A DNA stretch of 64,000 nt from Blastococcus sp. TF02-8 (GCF_003319175.1 NZ_QOHK01000009.1:1-64000); one strand, 5' to 3'; shown: positions 47,351 to 57,912, counted from the stretch's first letter. A program made the numbers and translations. Notes: a model not told the origin generated them from the sequence alone.

Positions 47351-48105
47351 GTGGCCACTCCAAGTGGGCGACGACCAAGCACAAGAAGGCCGGCATCGAT
47401 GCCAAGCGCGGCAAGCTCTTCGCCAAGCTGATCAAGAACATCGAGGTCGCGGCCCGCACCGGCGGGGGCGACCCCGCCGGCAACCCGACTCTCTACGACG
47501 CCATCCAGAAGGCGAAGAAGAGCTCCGTCCCCAACGACAACATCGACCGCGCCGTCAAGCGTGGGTCCGGTGCCGAGGCCGGCGGCGTCGACTACCAGGG
47601 CATCACCTACGAGGGCTACGCGGCCGGCGGTGTCGCGGTGCTCATCGAGTGCCTCACCGACAACAAGAACCGCTCGGCCATGGAGGTCCGGACGGCGATG
47701 ACCCGCAACGGCGGGTCGATGGCCGACCCGGGCTCGGTGTCCTACCTGTTCTCGCGCAAGGGCGTCGTCGTGGTGCCCGCGGCCGGCAACACCGAGGACG
47801 ACGTCCTGATGGCCGTCCTCGACGCCGGCGCCGAGGAGGTCCGCGACCTCGGGGACACCTTCGAGGTGGTGTGCGAGCCCACCGACCTGGTCGCCGTGCG
47901 CACGGCCCTGCAGGACGCCGGCATCGACTACGACTCGGCCGACATGGGCTTCCTGCCCAGCGTGCAGGTCGAGCTGGACGAGGAGGGTGCGGCGAAGGTC
48001 TTCCGGCTCATCGACGCCCTGGAGGACCTCGACGACGTGCAGAACGTGTACGCGAACTACGACGTGCCCGACGACGTCATGGAGAAGGTCGCCGCCGACG
48101 CCTAG
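47347..48105 (+). CDS. yebC: YebC/PmpR-family regulatory protein
   Basis: The product (252 aa) begins with the family hallmark [15 protein letters not shown] and contains GPGG-like and acidic segments ([28 protein letters not shown]). Members have been described as transcriptional regulators, and more recently as ribosome-associated factors that help translation of proline-rich stretches. The GTG overlaps the pdxT stop. The location before ruvC is widely conserved in bacteria. Confidence 0.94.
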   Translation: MSGHSKWATTKHKKAGIDAKRGKLFAKLIKNIEVAARTGGGDPAGNPTLYDAIQKAKKSSVPNDNIDRAVKRGSGAEAGGVDYQGITYEGYAAGGVAVLIECLTDNKNRSAMEVRTAMTRNGGSMADPGSVSYLFSRKGVVVVPAAGNTEDDVLMAVLDAGAEEVRDLGDTFEVVCEPTDLVAVRTALQDAGIDYDSADMGFLPSVQVELDEEGAAKVFRLIDALEDLDDVQNVYANYDVPDDVMEKVAADA

Positions 48106-48140
48106 GCGTGTTGCGACGCGGAGGAGTCCCTCCCTCCGGT

Positions 48141-48146
48141 TAGCCT
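48141..48146 (+). promoter_or_regulatory. Predicted -10 hexamer (TAGCCT) of the ruvCAB operon
   Basis: TAGCCT lies 36 nt before the ruvC ATG. A short leader with GGGAG at 48171-48175 follows. Confidence 0.45.
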
Positions 48147-48182
48147 CGGTCGAACAGGCGTTCGGCTGACGGGAGCGTGACC

Positions 48183-48752
48183 ATGCGGGTGCTCGGCATC
48201 GACCCGGGCCTCACCCGGTGCGGGTGGGGGGTGGTCGACGGACGTCCCGGCGCCCGGCCGACGGCGATCGGCGTGGGGGTCGTCCGCACGATGGCGGAGC
48301 TGGACCTGGAGCTCCGGCTGCTGGAGCTGCACACGGCGGTGACCGCGCTGCTGCGGGAGCACCGGCCCGACGTCGTCGCCATCGAGCGGGTGTTCACGCA
48401 GAACAACAAGGGCACCGCCACGGGCACGGCGCAGGCGGCCGGTGTCGCGGCGCTCGCCGCGGCCCAGGCAGACCGTCCGGTCGCCTGGCACACGCCCAGC
48501 GAGGTCAAGGCGGCCATCTCCGGCAACGGTCGCGCGGACAAGGAGCAGGTCACCCTCATGGTCACCCGAGTGCTCGGGCTCGCCACCGCCCCCAAGCCCG
48601 CCGACGCGGCGGACGCCCTCGCGCTGGCGGTGTGCCATGCCTGGCGCGGCCCGGCCCAGCAGCGGCTGCGCTCGGCCGCGCTCGCCGGCGGCATCGGCGC
48701 CCCGGTGGTGCAGCGCACCCTGCCGCGCTGGCAGGGGGTGGCGGCCCGATGA
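48183..48752 (+). CDS. ruvC: Crossover junction endodeoxyribonuclease RuvC
   Basis: The product (189 aa) resolves Holliday junctions by paired nicks. The first catalytic aspartate is Asp7 in LGIDPGL, the glutamate is in VVAIERVF, and the C-terminal acidic pair is in [14 protein letters not shown]. The ATG at 48183 sits 7 nt after GGGAG (48171-48175), whereas the GTG at 48177 is too close to it. The stop overlaps ruvA (ATGA). Confidence 0.95.
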   Translation: MRVLGIDPGLTRCGWGVVDGRPGARPTAIGVGVVRTMAELDLELRLLELHTAVTALLREHRPDVVAIERVFTQNNKGTATGTAQAAGVAALAAAQADRPVAWHTPSEVKAAISGNGRADKEQVTLMVTRVLGLATAPKPADAADALALAVCHAWRGPAQQRLRSAALAGGIGAPVVQRTLPRWQGVAAR

Positions 48753-49387
48753 TCGCCTCGGTCAACGGCCGGGTGGCCGCCGTCGGTCCGGACGGCGCGG
48801 TGGTGGAGGTCGGCGGGGTGGGGCTGGCGGTGCAGTGCACGCCCGGCACCATCGCCCGGCTGCAGGTGGGCGAGCAGGCACGGCTGGCCACCAGCCTCGT
48901 CGTGCGCGAGGACTCGCTCACGCTCTACGGCTTCGCCGACGACGACGAGCGCCAGCTGTTCGAGCTGCTCCAGACGGCCAACGGCGTCGGCCCGCGACTG
49001 GCCCAGGCGATCCTGGCCATCCACCCGCCGCGGGAGATCCGCCGCGCGGTCATCATGGGCGACCTGAAGGCGCTCATGCAGGTGCCCGGCATCGGCAAGA
49101 AGGGCGCGGAGCGGCTGGTGCTGGAGCTGCGCGACCGGCTCGGCTCGACGGCGACCGACACGTCGCTGGACGCCCCGGCTCCCGCGGGTCTGCCCGCCGT
49201 CGCTCCGGTCGCCCCGTGGCGGGACCAGCTCACCTCCGCGCTGGTCGGCCTCGGCTGGAGCGCGAAGGAGGCGGAGGGGGCCGTGGTCCAGCTGGCCCCG
49301 GTCGCCGACGAGCAGATCCTCGCCTCCGGAGGCGTCGAGGTGGCCGTCCTGCTGCGCCAGGCGCTCCAGCTGCTGGGTAGGTCGTGA
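48749..49387 (+). CDS. ruvA: Holliday junction branch migration protein RuvA
   Basis: The product (212 aa) is the tetrameric junction-binding subunit. It has an N-terminal OB fold ([13 protein letters not shown]), two helix-hairpin-helix motifs ([14 protein letters not shown] and [12 protein letters not shown]) and a C-terminal RuvB-binding domain after an Ala/Pro linker ([16 protein letters not shown]). Coupled to ruvC and ruvB by 4-bp overlaps. Confidence 0.95.
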   Translation: MIASVNGRVAAVGPDGAVVEVGGVGLAVQCTPGTIARLQVGEQARLATSLVVREDSLTLYGFADDDERQLFELLQTANGVGPRLAQAILAIHPPREIRRAVIMGDLKALMQVPGIGKKGAERLVLELRDRLGSTATDTSLDAPAPAGLPAVAPVAPWRDQLTSALVGLGWSAKEAEGAVVQLAPVADEQILASGGVEVAVLLRQALQLLGRS

Positions 49388-50508
49388 GCGCGCCGTTCGA
49401 CCGGTCGCTGACCGGTGAGCTGGCCGTCGGCGACGGACAGGACTGGGCGGTGTCCCCGCAGGCCGGTGACGAGGAGCGGGTGGTCGAGTCGGCCCTGCGG
49501 CCGCACTCGCTGCACGACTTCATCGGCCAGCCCAAGGTGGCCCGCCAGCTCGCGCTCGTGCTCGAGGGCGCGAAGCGCCGCGGTCGGACCCCGGACCACG
49601 TGCTGCTCTCCGGCCCTCCCGGGCTGGGCAAGACCAGCCTCGCGCTCATCATCGGCTCGGAGCTCGGCACCTCGGTGAAGATCACCAGCGGACCGGCCAT
49701 CGAGCGGTCGGGCGACCTGGCCGCGATGCTGTCCAACCTCGCGCCCGGCGACGTCCTCTTCATCGACGAGATCCACCGCATCGCCCGTCCCGCCGAGGAA
49801 CTGCTCTACATGGCGATGGAGGACTTCCGGGTCGACGTCGTCGTCGGCAAGGGACCGGGCGCCACGGCCATCCCGCTGGAGATCAACCCCTTCACCCTCG
49901 TCGGCGCGACCACCCGGGCCGGTCTGCTGACCGGGCCGCTGCGCGACCGGTTCGGCTTCGTCGGCCAGATGGAGTTCTACGAGCCCGCCGAGCTGCAGCA
50001 GGTGCTGGCCCGCAGCGCGGACCTGCTCGGTGTCGAGCTCACCGCCGAGGGGTCGGCGGAGATCGCCGGCCGCTCCCGTGGCACACCCCGCATCGCCAAC
50101 CGGCTGCTGCGGCGCGTCCGCGACTACGCCGAGGTCGAGGCCGACGGCCGGGTCACCCGCGAGGTGGCCGAGGCCGCGCTGGCGCTCTACGACGTCGACC
50201 ACCTGGGCCTGGACCGGCTCGACCGCGCGGTCCTCGAGGCGCTGGTCGTGAAGTTCGGCGGGGGCCCGGTCGGCGTCGCGACCCTCGCGGTGGCCGTGGG
50301 GGAGGAGCCGCACACCGTGGAGGAGGTGTGCGAGCCGTTCCTCGTCCGGGCCGGTCTCCTGGCGCGCACACCCCGCGGACGGGTCGCCACGGAGGCGGCC
50401 TGGCAGCACCTCGGTCAGCCCCTGCCGCGGGGCGGCATCCCCCTCGGTCGGGTCACAGCTGACCCACAGGTATCGGGGGCGTCGTCAGAAGCCCTCTTCG
50501 ACGCCTAG
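49384..50508 (+). CDS. ruvB: Holliday junction branch migration ATPase RuvB
   Basis: The product (374 aa) is the AAA+ motor of RuvAB. Walker A is GPPGLGKTS, Walker B is FIDEIHR, sensor 1 is [11 protein letters not shown], followed by the arginine-finger region GPLRDRFGF and a C-terminal winged helix. The N-terminus carries about 30 residues before the family core, and the C-terminal extension is about 25 residues long. The TAG stop is part of the next predicted promoter. Confidence 0.95.
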   Translation: MSAPFDRSLTGELAVGDGQDWAVSPQAGDEERVVESALRPHSLHDFIGQPKVARQLALVLEGAKRRGRTPDHVLLSGPPGLGKTSLALIIGSELGTSVKITSGPAIERSGDLAAMLSNLAPGDVLFIDEIHRIARPAEELLYMAMEDFRVDVVVGKGPGATAIPLEINPFTLVGATTRAGLLTGPLRDRFGFVGQMEFYEPAELQQVLARSADLLGVELTAEGSAEIAGRSRGTPRIANRLLRRVRDYAEVEADGRVTREVAEAALALYDVDHLGLDRLDRAVLEALVVKFGGGPVGVATLAVAVGEEPHTVEEVCEPFLVRAGLLARTPRGRVATEAAWQHLGQPLPRGGIPLGRVTADPQVSGASSEALFDA

Positions 50509-50511
50509 ACT
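50506..50511 (+). promoter_or_regulatory. Predicted -10 hexamer (TAGACT) of the yajC-sec operon, overlapping the ruvB stop codon
   Basis: TAGACT starts with the ruvB stop codon. The transcript would have a leader of about 140 nt, in which I see no clear structure or gene. Confidence 0.4.
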
Positions 50512-50656
50512 CACGAGCCGCTGGCGCGCAACTCGCAGGCCGGACGTGCGCGTCGCGTCTGGTCGCCGCGCGTGCCGGTGCCGACGAACCCGAGCGGATC
50601 CTCATCCGGACCGCACCCACCGCGGGCGCCCGACGCGGTAGAGAGGCACACCTGTC

Positions 50657-50971
50657 GTGGAGCAGTTCTTCCCGTTCATCCTCCTGGCCGTCATGCTCGT
50701 GGTGCTCATCGTGCTGCCCGCGCGCCAGCGCCGCCGCATGCAGGAGCAGGCCGCCGCGATGCAGGCCGCCCTCGAGATCGGTACCCCGGTGCTGACCACG
50801 AGCGGGCTGCACGGAACGGTCGCCGCCCTCGGCGAGAAGACCGTCGACCTGGAGATCGCCCCCGGCGTCGTCGTCACCTTCGTGCGGCAGGCGATCCTCG
50901 AGGTGCGCACCCCGGCCGAGCCGGTGGTCGTCGACGACAGCCCGGCCCACCCGGCCGACGGCACCGTCTGA
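50657..50971 (+). CDS. yajC: Preprotein translocase subunit YajC
   Basis: The product (104 aa) has a single TM helix (FPFILLAVMLVVLIVLP, about 5-21), the family turn PARQRRRMQEQ and a small cytoplasmic domain (TTSGLHGTVAALGEKTVDLEI). It associates with SecDF at the translocon. The GTG start at 50657 is used. It is followed 17 bp later by secD. Confidence 0.92.
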   Translation: MEQFFPFILLAVMLVVLIVLPARQRRRMQEQAAAMQAALEIGTPVLTTSGLHGTVAALGEKTVDLEIAPGVVVTFVRQAILEVRTPAEPVVVDDSPAHPADGTV

Positions 50972-50988
50972 GCAGGAGGAGCACGTCC

Positions 50989-52644
50989 GTGGCCAACCGA
51001 CCGGCCCGGGCGCGGGGGTACTTCGCCGCGCTCGTCGCGATCATCGCCCTGATCTACGGGCTCATCTTCTTCGTCGGCGACACCCGTACACCGCAGCTGG
51101 GGCTCGACCTCCGCGGCGGCACCACGGTCACGCTGACCGCGCGCACACCTGACGGCAAGGCCCCCGCCCAGGAGGACCTGGAGCTGGCCCGGCAGATCAT
51201 CGAGCAGCGGGTCAACGGTCTCGGCGTGGCCGAGGCCGAGGTGGTCACCGAGGGCGACTCCAACATCGTCATCTCCGTGCCCGGCGACGACGGCGAGCAG
51301 GCGCGCGAGCTCGGCGCCACCGCCCAGCTGCGCTTCCGCCCGGTGGTCACCGGGCCGGAGCCGGCCGCGCCGGCCGAGGAGACGCCCGCCCCCGACGCCG
51401 CCCAGCCGACCGACGCCGCCCAGCCGACGGACGCCGCCCAGCCGACGGACGCCGCCCAGCCGACGGACGCCGCCCAGCCGACGGACGCCGCCCGGCCGAG
51501 CGACGGCGCGGTCGCCGACCCGGCGCTGCCGGACCCGGACGCGCCCCCGGTCACGCAGGAGCAGGCGCAGGCGGCCTACGCGACGCTGACCTGCGACAAG
51601 GAGAACGTCACGGGGGAGACCTCGCGGCCCGAGGACTACGTCGCCTCCTGCAACGAGGACGGCACCGCCAAGTACCTGCTCGGCCCCACGATCATCGAGG
51701 GCACCGAGATCGACGACGCCGGTGCCGCCACGGACCCCACCGACGGCAGCTGGATCGTCCTGCTGGACTTCAAGTCCGGCGGTCGCGACACCTGGGCGAA
51801 GTACACCGCGGACAACGTCGGCAAGAACGTGGCGTTCACCCTCGACGGCCGGGTCATCTCCGCACCCACCATCCAGGGCGCCATCAACGGGCAGACCACG
51901 ATCCAGGGTTCCTTCGACCAGGAGTCGGCGACCGAGCTGGCCAACCAGCTGAAGTACGGCGCGCTGCCGCTGACCTTCACCCAGGCGACGGCCCAGTCGA
52001 TCTCCACCGAGCTGGGGGAGGAGCAGTTGCAGGCGGGGCTGATCGCCGGGGCCATCGGCATCGCCCTGGTGTTCGTCTACGCGCTGCTCTACTACCGCCT
52101 CCTCGGCCTGGTCATGATCGCCAGCCTCGGGCTGTCGGCCGTGGTGGTCTACGGCTGCCTCGTGCTCCTGGGCCGGGAGATCGGTTTCACCCTGAGCCTC
52201 GCCGGGATCGCCGGGTTCATCGTCTCGATCGGCATCACGGCCGACTCGTTCGTCGTCTACTTCGAACGACTCAAGGACGAGATCCGCGAGGGTCGGTCGC
52301 TGCGCTCGGCGGTGCCCCGCGCCTGGGTCCGTGCCCGGCGCACGATCCTCTCGGCCGACGCGGTCAGCTTCCTCGCCGCGGCGATCCTCTACCTGCTGGC
52401 CATCGGTGACGTGAAGGGCTTCGCGTTCACCCTGGGCATGTCCACGGTCCTCGACCTGGTCGTCGTCTTCCTCTTCACCCACCCGCTGATGGCGGTCCTC
52501 GCCCGGATCAAGTCCTTCGGCACCAACCGGTTCTCCGGGCTCGGCCGGGTCGAGCACACCCGCCGGGCCGCTGCGCCGGCCCGCGGGCGGGCGCTCGCCG
52601 GTGCCGCTGCCGGTGCCGGTCGCACGGACAGGAGCACCTCATGA
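50989..52644 (+). CDS. secD: Protein translocase subunit SecD
   Basis: SecD (551 aa) uses the proton gradient to help secretion at SecYEG. There is one N-terminal TM, D1 (LGLDLRGGTTVTL), a long extracytoplasmic head and five C-terminal TMs (GAIGIALVFVYALLYYR, SIGITADSFVVYFERLKDE). An insertion of six DAAQPT-type repeats at about 136-171 interrupts the head domain and is encoded by an 18-bp tandem repeat. A good AGGAGG (50974-50979) precedes the GTG at 50989. The stop overlaps secF (ATGA). Confidence 0.95.
   Translation: MANRPARARGYFAALVAIIALIYGLIFFVGDTRTPQLGLDLRGGTTVTLTARTPDGKAPAQEDLELARQIIEQRVNGLGVAEAEVVTEGDSNIVISVPGDDGEQARELGATAQLRFRPVVTGPEPAAPAEETPAPDAAQPTDAAQPTDAAQPTDAAQPTDAAQPTDAARPSDGAVADPALPDPDAPPVTQEQAQAAYATLTCDKENVTGETSRPEDYVASCNEDGTAKYLLGPTIIEGTEIDDAGAATDPTDGSWIVLLDFKSGGRDTWAKYTADNVGKNVAFTLDGRVISAPTIQGAINGQTTIQGSFDQESATELANQLKYGALPLTFTQATAQSISTELGEEQLQAGLIAGAIGIALVFVYALLYYRLLGLVMIASLGLSAVVVYGCLVLLGREIGFTLSLAGIAGFIVSIGITADSFVVYFERLKDEIREGRSLRSAVPRAWVRARRTILSADAVSFLAAAILYLLAIGDVKGFAFTLGMSTVLDLVVVFLFTHPLMAVLARIKSFGTNRFSGLGRVEHTRRAAAPARGRALAGAAAGAGRTDRSTS
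51394..51501 (+). repeat. In-frame minisatellite, 6 x 18 bp, within secD
   Basis: Units GACGCCGCCCAGCCGACS start at 51394, 51412, 51430, 51448, 51466 and 51484. Five are identical apart from the last base of the first, and the sixth has diverged (CGGCCGAGC ending). Each unit encodes Asp-Ala-Ala-Gln-Pro-Thr. Copy number is likely to vary by slippage without breaking the frame. Confidence 0.95.
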
Positions 52645-53945
52645 CCCGCCCGACCGACCAGAGCACGGAGGAGTCCCCGGTGGGCGCCGGCGAGGAGGCC
52701 CTGGCCGACGCCGGTCTTCCCCAGGACCCCGGTGGCGACGCCGAGGCCGCGACGGCCGGCGGATCCGAGCGGCGCGGCCGGCTGAGCCACCGCCTCTACA
52801 ACGGTGAGGCGGGGCTCGACGTCGTCGGGCGCAGCACGCTCATCTACCGGATCACCGCCGTCGTCGTGATCCTCTGCATCGCCTCGATGCTGTTCCGCGG
52901 CTTCAACTTCGGCATCGACTTCGAGGGTGGCAACAGCTTCCGCCTGCCGGGCTCGGAGTCCCAGCTCGCCGACGCCCGGGCGGCGGCCGAGAAGGCCGGC
53001 GCAGAGGTGGCGAGCGCCCAGGTGGTCGGCGGCAACACGCTGCTGATCCGCACCGAGCAGCTGGACAACGACGGCGAGCGCGCCGTCGTGCAGGGCCTCG
53101 CCGACGCCGCGGGCATCGCCCCGGACGAGGTGAGCCCGGAGTCGGTGAGCGCCGAATGGGGCCGGGACATCACCGACCAGGCCCTGGTGGCCCTCGTGGT
53201 CTTCCTGGTCGCGGTCATCCTGTTCCTGGCCGTGCGCTTCCAGCCGAAGATGGCGATCGGGGCGATCGCGGCCCTCGTGCACGACATCGTCGTCACCGCC
53301 GGCGTGTACTCGCTGATCGGGTTCGAGGTCACGCCGTCGACCGTCATCGGCTTCCTCACCATCCTCGGGTTCTCGCTGTACGACACCGTCGTCGTGTTCG
53401 ACAAGGTGGACGAGAACGTCAAGGACCTCGACCGCAGCGCCCGTCTGACCTGGGGTGAGGCGGCGAACCTGGCGGTGAACCAGACGCTGATGCGCTCGAT
53501 CAACACGTCGGTGATCGCGCTGCTGCCGGTCGCGGGCCTGCTCTTCGTGGGCGCCGGCCTGCTCGGGGTCGGCACCCTCAAGGACCTCGCGCTGGTCCTG
53601 TTCGTGGGTCTGGCCGCCGGCACGTACTCGTCGATCTTCCTGGCCACGCCGATCGTCGCCGACCTCAAGGAGCGCGAGCCGGCCCAGGTGGCGCTGCGCC
53701 GGCGGGTGCTCGCCCGCCGTGCGTCGGCTGCCCGCAGCGGCGGCGCTCCGACCGGCCCGGTCGCCAGTGCTCGACGCCGTCGCGGCGGCGGGGGAGTCGC
53801 GGTCGCAGAGCTGCCGGAGACGGTGGACGCCGACGTGGTCGTCGAGTCGCCGGCCACGGTGCGCCCGGACCGCCCGCACGGTGCGACCGCCGCGCCGCGG
53901 CCCGGCGCGCGACCGCAGCAGCGACCCGGCAAGCGCCGGCGGTGA
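52641..53945 (+). CDS. secF: Protein translocase subunit SecF
   Basis: The product (434 aa) is the partner of SecD. There is an acidic cytoplasmic N-terminus (about 55 residues), a first TM after STLIYRITAVVV, the P4-type segment GFNFGIDFEGGNSF, and a C-terminal five-TM bundle with FLTILGFSLYDTVVVFDKV. A long basic and Pro/Ala-rich tail follows from about 345. It overlaps secD and apt by 4 bp on either side. Confidence 0.95.
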   Translation: MTRPTDQSTEESPVGAGEEALADAGLPQDPGGDAEAATAGGSERRGRLSHRLYNGEAGLDVVGRSTLIYRITAVVVILCIASMLFRGFNFGIDFEGGNSFRLPGSESQLADARAAAEKAGAEVASAQVVGGNTLLIRTEQLDNDGERAVVQGLADAAGIAPDEVSPESVSAEWGRDITDQALVALVVFLVAVILFLAVRFQPKMAIGAIAALVHDIVVTAGVYSLIGFEVTPSTVIGFLTILGFSLYDTVVVFDKVDENVKDLDRSARLTWGEAANLAVNQTLMRSINTSVIALLPVAGLLFVGAGLLGVGTLKDLALVLFVGLAAGTYSSIFLATPIVADLKEREPAQVALRRRVLARRASAARSGGAPTGPVASARRRRGGGGVAVAELPETVDADVVVESPATVRPDRPHGATAAPRPGARPQQRPGKRRR

Positions 53946-54526
53946 CCCCGCAGGCGCTCCCTCCGCTGGACGAGGTGATCGCCGGGCTGACCGTCGACAT
54001 CCCGGACCACCCGGAGCCCGGCGTTCTCTTCCGGGACCTGACACCGGTCTTCGCCGACGGCCCCGCCTTCCGGCGGGTGATCGACGGCCTCGCCACGCCG
54101 GAGGGTTCCGACCCGCGGGCGGCAGCGCTGGCCGAGTCGCGTCCGGGGGAGCGGTCCTTCGACGTCGTCGTCGGGGTGGAGGCCCGAGGGTTCCTGCTGG
54201 CCGCGGGTGTGGCGTTGCAGGCCGGCGTCGGCGTGGTCCCGGTGCGCAAGGCCGGCAAGCTGCCCCGCGAGCGGATCTCCGCCGACTACGACCTGGAGTA
54301 CGGCACCGCGACCCTCGAGCTGCACTCCGACTCGATCCGCCCCGGCCAGCGCGTGCTGGTCGTCGACGACGTGCTGGCCACCGGTGGCACGCTCGCGGCG
54401 ACCGTGGCCCTCATCGAGCAGCTCGGCGGGGTCGTCACGGCGGTGGCGGTGGTCGTGGAGCTGGCTGCACTGGGTGGCCGCGACCGCCTGGCGCCGCACA
54501 CCGTGCACGCCCTCTGGATCACCTGA
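53942..54526 (+). CDS. apt: Adenine phosphoribosyltransferase
   Basis: The product (194 aa) salvages adenine to AMP with PRPP. The PRPP-binding loop [13 protein letters not shown] is at about 139-151, [11 protein letters not shown] is the flexible hood segment, and [14 protein letters not shown] is near the N-terminus. A 15-residue insertion rich in Ala, Glu and Ser is present around 55-75. It lies between secF and rel as in many actinobacteria, and is coupled to secF by GTGA. Confidence 0.94.
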   Translation: MTPQALPPLDEVIAGLTVDIPDHPEPGVLFRDLTPVFADGPAFRRVIDGLATPEGSDPRAAALAESRPGERSFDVVVGVEARGFLLAAGVALQAGVGVVPVRKAGKLPRERISADYDLEYGTATLELHSDSIRPGQRVLVVDDVLATGGTLAATVALIEQLGGVVTAVAVVVELAALGGRDRLAPHTVHALWIT

Positions 54527-54591
54527 GCTCCCCCTCGCCTGCCCGGGTGAGACGCGCTCGCCGCACACGGCGGCAGTCCGCGCCGTCCCGC

Positions 54592-54597
54592 TAGCAT
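54592..54597 (+). promoter_or_regulatory. Predicted -10 hexamer (TAGCAT) of rel
   Basis: TAGCAT lies 38 nt before the GTG start. The short leader begins with a GGAGGG/CCCTCC hairpin and contains GGGAG at 54626-54630. Confidence 0.4.
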
Positions 54598-54635
54598 GGG
54601 GAGGGTCCCCCCTCCTCGATCCCGTGGGAGCAACC

Positions 54636-57065
54636 GTGGCCTCCGAAGTAGCCGCAGACGCGGCTCCCGCGCGGCCCGGATCGCCCGCCGAGGAGGTCCT
54701 CCCGGTCCGCAGCCCCCTGCCGGAGCGCCCGGTGGTCCGCCGGCCCGACGACGTCGGGTCCGAGCCGGTCGACCCGGAGTCCGAGGCGCCGCGCCGGAGG
54801 GTGCGCGACCGGCTGGCCCGCCGCATCGTCGCCGGGCAGCGCACCAGCCTGGTGCGGCCGGTGCTCGAGCCGCTGGCCGCGCTGCACCGGCAGAGCCACC
54901 CGAAGGCCGACCTGGCCCTCCTGCAGCGGGCCTACGACGTCGCCGAGGCCGCGCACAGCAGCCAGAAGCGCAAGAGCGGCGACCCCTACATCACCCATCC
55001 GCTCGCCGTCGCCACCGTCCTGGCCGGGCTCGGGATGGACACCACGACGCTCATCGCGGCCCTGCTGCACGACACCGTCGAGGACACCGGCGTCACCCTG
55101 GAGACGATCACCACCGACTTCGGCTCGGAGGTGGCGCACCTGGTCGACGGCGTCACCAAGATCGACAAGGTGAAGCTGGGGGATGCGGCCCAGGCCGAGA
55201 CGATCCGCAAGATGATCGTCGCGATGGCCCGCGACCCCCGGGTGCTGGTCATCAAGCTGGCCGACCGGCTGCACAACATGCGCACGCTGCGCTTCCTCCC
55301 GCCGGAGAAGCAGGAGAAGAAGGCGCGCGAGACGCTGGAGATCCTCGCCCCGCTGGCGCACCGGCTGGGTATGAACACGATCAAGTGGGAGCTCGAGGAC
55401 CTCGCGTTCGCCACGCTGTACCCCAAGCGCTACGACGAGATCGTCCGCCTGGTCGCCGAGCGGGCGCCTTCACGCGACACGTTCATCGCGGAGGTCACCT
55501 CGCAGGTGACCGAGCAGCTCAAGGCAGCGAAGATCGAGGCGGTCGTCACCGGCCGGCCCAAGCACTACTACTCGATCTACCAGAAGATGATCGTGCGCGG
55601 CCGCGACTTCACCGACATCTGGGACCTCGTCGGCATCCGCATCCTGGTCGACTCGGTGCGCGACTGCTACGCGGCGCTGGGCATCATGCACGCGCACTGG
55701 CAGCCGGTGCCGGGCCGCTTCAAGGACTTCGTGGCGATGCCGAAGTTCAACATGTACCAGTCGCTGCACACGACCGTGATCGGTCCGCAGGGCAAGCCGG
55801 TCGAGCTGCAGATCCGCACGCACGACATGCACCGCACCGCGGAGTTCGGCATCGCGGCGCACTGGAAGTACAAGGAGAAGGCGCGCGCCGGAGGGAAGCC
55901 CAGCGCCGGTGAGTTCGGTGCCCCGGCGGCCAAGGCGGGGTCGGCCGACGACATGCTGTGGCTGCGCCAGCTGCTGGACTGGCAGCGCGAGGCCCAGGAG
56001 CCCGGCGAGTTCCTCGAGACCCTGCGCTACGACCTGGGCCCGCAGGAGGTCTTCGTCTTCACGCCGAAGGGCGACGTGGTCAGCCTGCCCGGCGAGTCGA
56101 CGCCGGTGGACTTCGCCTTCGCGGTGCACACCGAGGTCGGCTACCGGACCATCGGCGCGCGGGTGAACGGCTCGCTGGTCTCGCTGGACAGCAAGCTCTC
56201 CAACGGTGACGTCGTCGAGATCTTCACCTCCAAGTCGCCCACCGCCGGGCCGTCGAAGGACTGGCTGACGTTCGTCGGATCGTCCCGGGCGCGCACCAAG
56301 ATCCGGCAGTGGTTCACCAAGGAACGCCGGGAGGACGCGGTCGAGGCCGGCAAGGAGGCCCTGACCCGCGCGATGCGCAAGGCCGGTCTGCCCCTGCAGC
56401 GGCTGCTGGGCGGCGAGGCGCTGTCCACCCTGGCCAAGGACCTGCGGTTCGCCGACGTCACGGCCCTGTACGCGGCGGTGGGGGAGAACCAGCTCTCGGC
56501 CGCCTCGGTGGTCGAGAAGCTCATGGTGGCCCTCGGCGGCAGCGAGGGCGCGACCGAGGACATCGCCGAGACGGCGATCCCGACCCGCCGGCCGACCCCG
56601 CGGCGTGGTGCCAGCGGCGACCCGGGCGTCGTCGTCCACGGGATGACCGACGTGTGGGCCAAGCTCGCCAAGTGCTGCACCCCGGTGCCGGGGGACTCGA
56701 TCCTCGGGTTCGTCACCCGCGGGGGCGGGGTGAGCGTGCACCGCACCGACTGCACCAACGCGGCGGACCTGCAGAGCAAGCCCGAGCGGCTGGTCGAGGT
56801 CGAGTGGGGCAGCCAACCCGGCGCGATGTTCCTGGTCGCCATCCAGGTCGAGGCGCTGGACCGGCACCGGCTGCTGTCCGACGTCACCAAGGCGCTGGCC
56901 GACGAGCGGGTCAACATCCTCTCGGCGTCGGTCCAGACCAGCCGCGACCGCGTGGCGATCAGCCGGTTCACCTTCGAGCTGGCCGACCCCGCGCACCTGG
57001 GCGCGGTGCTGCAGACGGTGCGCAACGTCGACGGCGTCTTCGACGTGGAGCGCGTCACCGCCTGA
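54636..57065 (+). CDS. relA: Bifunctional (p)ppGpp synthetase/hydrolase
   Basis: The product (809 aa) makes and degrades the alarmone (p)ppGpp. It has an HD hydrolase domain ([10 protein letters not shown], near 140-150, with both metal ligands) and a synthetase domain ([15 protein letters not shown], then DLVGIRI). A TGS domain follows ([24 protein letters not shown]), then a helical region, a zinc-finger/RIS segment with KCCTPVPGD and the cysteine of HRTDC, and an ACT domain (about 725-809). The intact HD motif makes it a Rel-type bifunctional enzyme. The start GTG 54636 is 5 nt after GGGAG. Confidence 0.95.
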   Translation: MASEVAADAAPARPGSPAEEVLPVRSPLPERPVVRRPDDVGSEPVDPESEAPRRRVRDRLARRIVAGQRTSLVRPVLEPLAALHRQSHPKADLALLQRAYDVAEAAHSSQKRKSGDPYITHPLAVATVLAGLGMDTTTLIAALLHDTVEDTGVTLETITTDFGSEVAHLVDGVTKIDKVKLGDAAQAETIRKMIVAMARDPRVLVIKLADRLHNMRTLRFLPPEKQEKKARETLEILAPLAHRLGMNTIKWELEDLAFATLYPKRYDEIVRLVAERAPSRDTFIAEVTSQVTEQLKAAKIEAVVTGRPKHYYSIYQKMIVRGRDFTDIWDLVGIRILVDSVRDCYAALGIMHAHWQPVPGRFKDFVAMPKFNMYQSLHTTVIGPQGKPVELQIRTHDMHRTAEFGIAAHWKYKEKARAGGKPSAGEFGAPAAKAGSADDMLWLRQLLDWQREAQEPGEFLETLRYDLGPQEVFVFTPKGDVVSLPGESTPVDFAFAVHTEVGYRTIGARVNGSLVSLDSKLSNGDVVEIFTSKSPTAGPSKDWLTFVGSSRARTKIRQWFTKERREDAVEAGKEALTRAMRKAGLPLQRLLGGEALSTLAKDLRFADVTALYAAVGENQLSAASVVEKLMVALGGSEGATEDIAETAIPTRRPTPRRGASGDPGVVVHGMTDVWAKLAKCCTPVPGDSILGFVTRGGGVSVHRTDCTNAADLQSKPERLVEVEWGSQPGAMFLVAIQVEALDRHRLLSDVTKALADERVNILSASVQTSRDRVAISRFTFELADPAHLGAVLQTVRNVDGVFDVERVTA

Positions 57066-57114
57066 CGACCGCCCCGGGCTCCCCGCCGTCCGCTCGGCTG
57101 CCGATACCGGAATC

Positions 57115-57765
57115 GTGAGCGCGCCCGAGCCCGAGAGATCGTCTCCGGCGCTGCGCGTGACGCGGGGCGGGGACCGTCGGGTCTACATGAGGCGGATGCG
57201 GACCGCGCACGCCGTGCTGTTGCTGTTCTTCGGCGTCGTGCTGGCCATCGGTCCGACGAGCGAGTTCGTCGTGGGGAATCACCAGCTGGCGGCGGCCATC
57301 GCCGGAACCGTCGTCGCCGGCACGCTGGTGGCGGCCGTCCGAGTCCTCCGGAGGGGGATCGTCGTGACGCCGGGCCGGGTGGTCGTTCGTGGTCTCTGCA
57401 CGACCCGCCGTCTCGCCGCGGCGGAGGTCGCACGGTTCGACCCGCCGGTCCCGTACGGGAAGGCGTTCCGACGAGCCTCCCTGCGGATCGTGCTGGTCGA
57501 CGGCCGGGTGCGCTACTGCGGTGCCTTCACCAACACGAAGCTGGACGGGGACGGCGTCGGGGTGGCGGAGTGCGCCGAGCTCAACAGGTGGCTCGCGCTC
57601 GACACCGGCTCCCCGGCCTCGGCGGCACCCCTTCCCGGCCGTCAGCCCGACCCGCTCCCGGTTCGGCTGGCCTGGTGGACCTGGCTCCTCCTGATCGGGG
57701 CCTTCACCTCTTTCTGCCTGGCCGGGGTGTTCCTGGAGATGACGGATCCCGCCTTCGGCGGCTGA
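57115..57765 (+). CDS. PH-domain (bPH2-like) membrane protein
   Basis: The product (216 aa) has two adjacent TM segments (about 30-50 and 60-80), a bacterial PH-like domain with the typical GIVVTPGRVVVRGLCTTRRLAAAEVARFD, and a third TM near the C-terminus (WWTWLLLIGAFTSFCLAGVFL). Function is unknown. Third-position GC is slightly lower than its neighbours. A GATACC 9 nt before the GTG is a poor -10. A hairpin at 57789-57826 follows. Confidence 0.8.
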   Translation: MSAPEPERSSPALRVTRGGDRRVYMRRMRTAHAVLLLFFGVVLAIGPTSEFVVGNHQLAAAIAGTVVAGTLVAAVRVLRRGIVVTPGRVVVRGLCTTRRLAAAEVARFDPPVPYGKAFRRASLRIVLVDGRVRYCGAFTNTKLDGDGVGVAECAELNRWLALDTGSPASAAPLPGRQPDPLPVRLAWWTWLLLIGAFTSFCLAGVFLEMTDPAFGG

Positions 57766-57788
57766 CGGGCCGATCGACCTCACCTGCG

Positions 57789-57826
57789 GCACACGGACCT
57801 CGCACTCGAGCGCGAGGTCCGCGTGC
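57789..57826 (+). terminator. Hairpin after the PH-domain gene
   Basis: CGGACCTCGC (57794-57803) pairs with GCGAGGTCCG (57812-57821). After one mismatch four further pairs extend the stem to 57789-57826. Confidence 0.65.
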
Positions 57827-57857
57827 CGACGGCGAGGAGGGCGCCTCAGGAACGACA

Positions 57858-57891
57858 AGAGCGCCGGTACCCGCCTGGGCACCGGCGCTCT
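57858..57891 (-). terminator. Hairpin terminator of the cyclophilin gene
   Basis: AGAGCGCCGGT (57858-57868) pairs with ACCGGCGCTCT (57881-57891). On the reverse strand the stem is followed by TGTCGTT, a weak U-rich tail, 22 nt after the stop codon. Confidence 0.7.
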
Positions 57892-57912
57892 CGGCGTTCG
57901 GGGTGGGCTACG

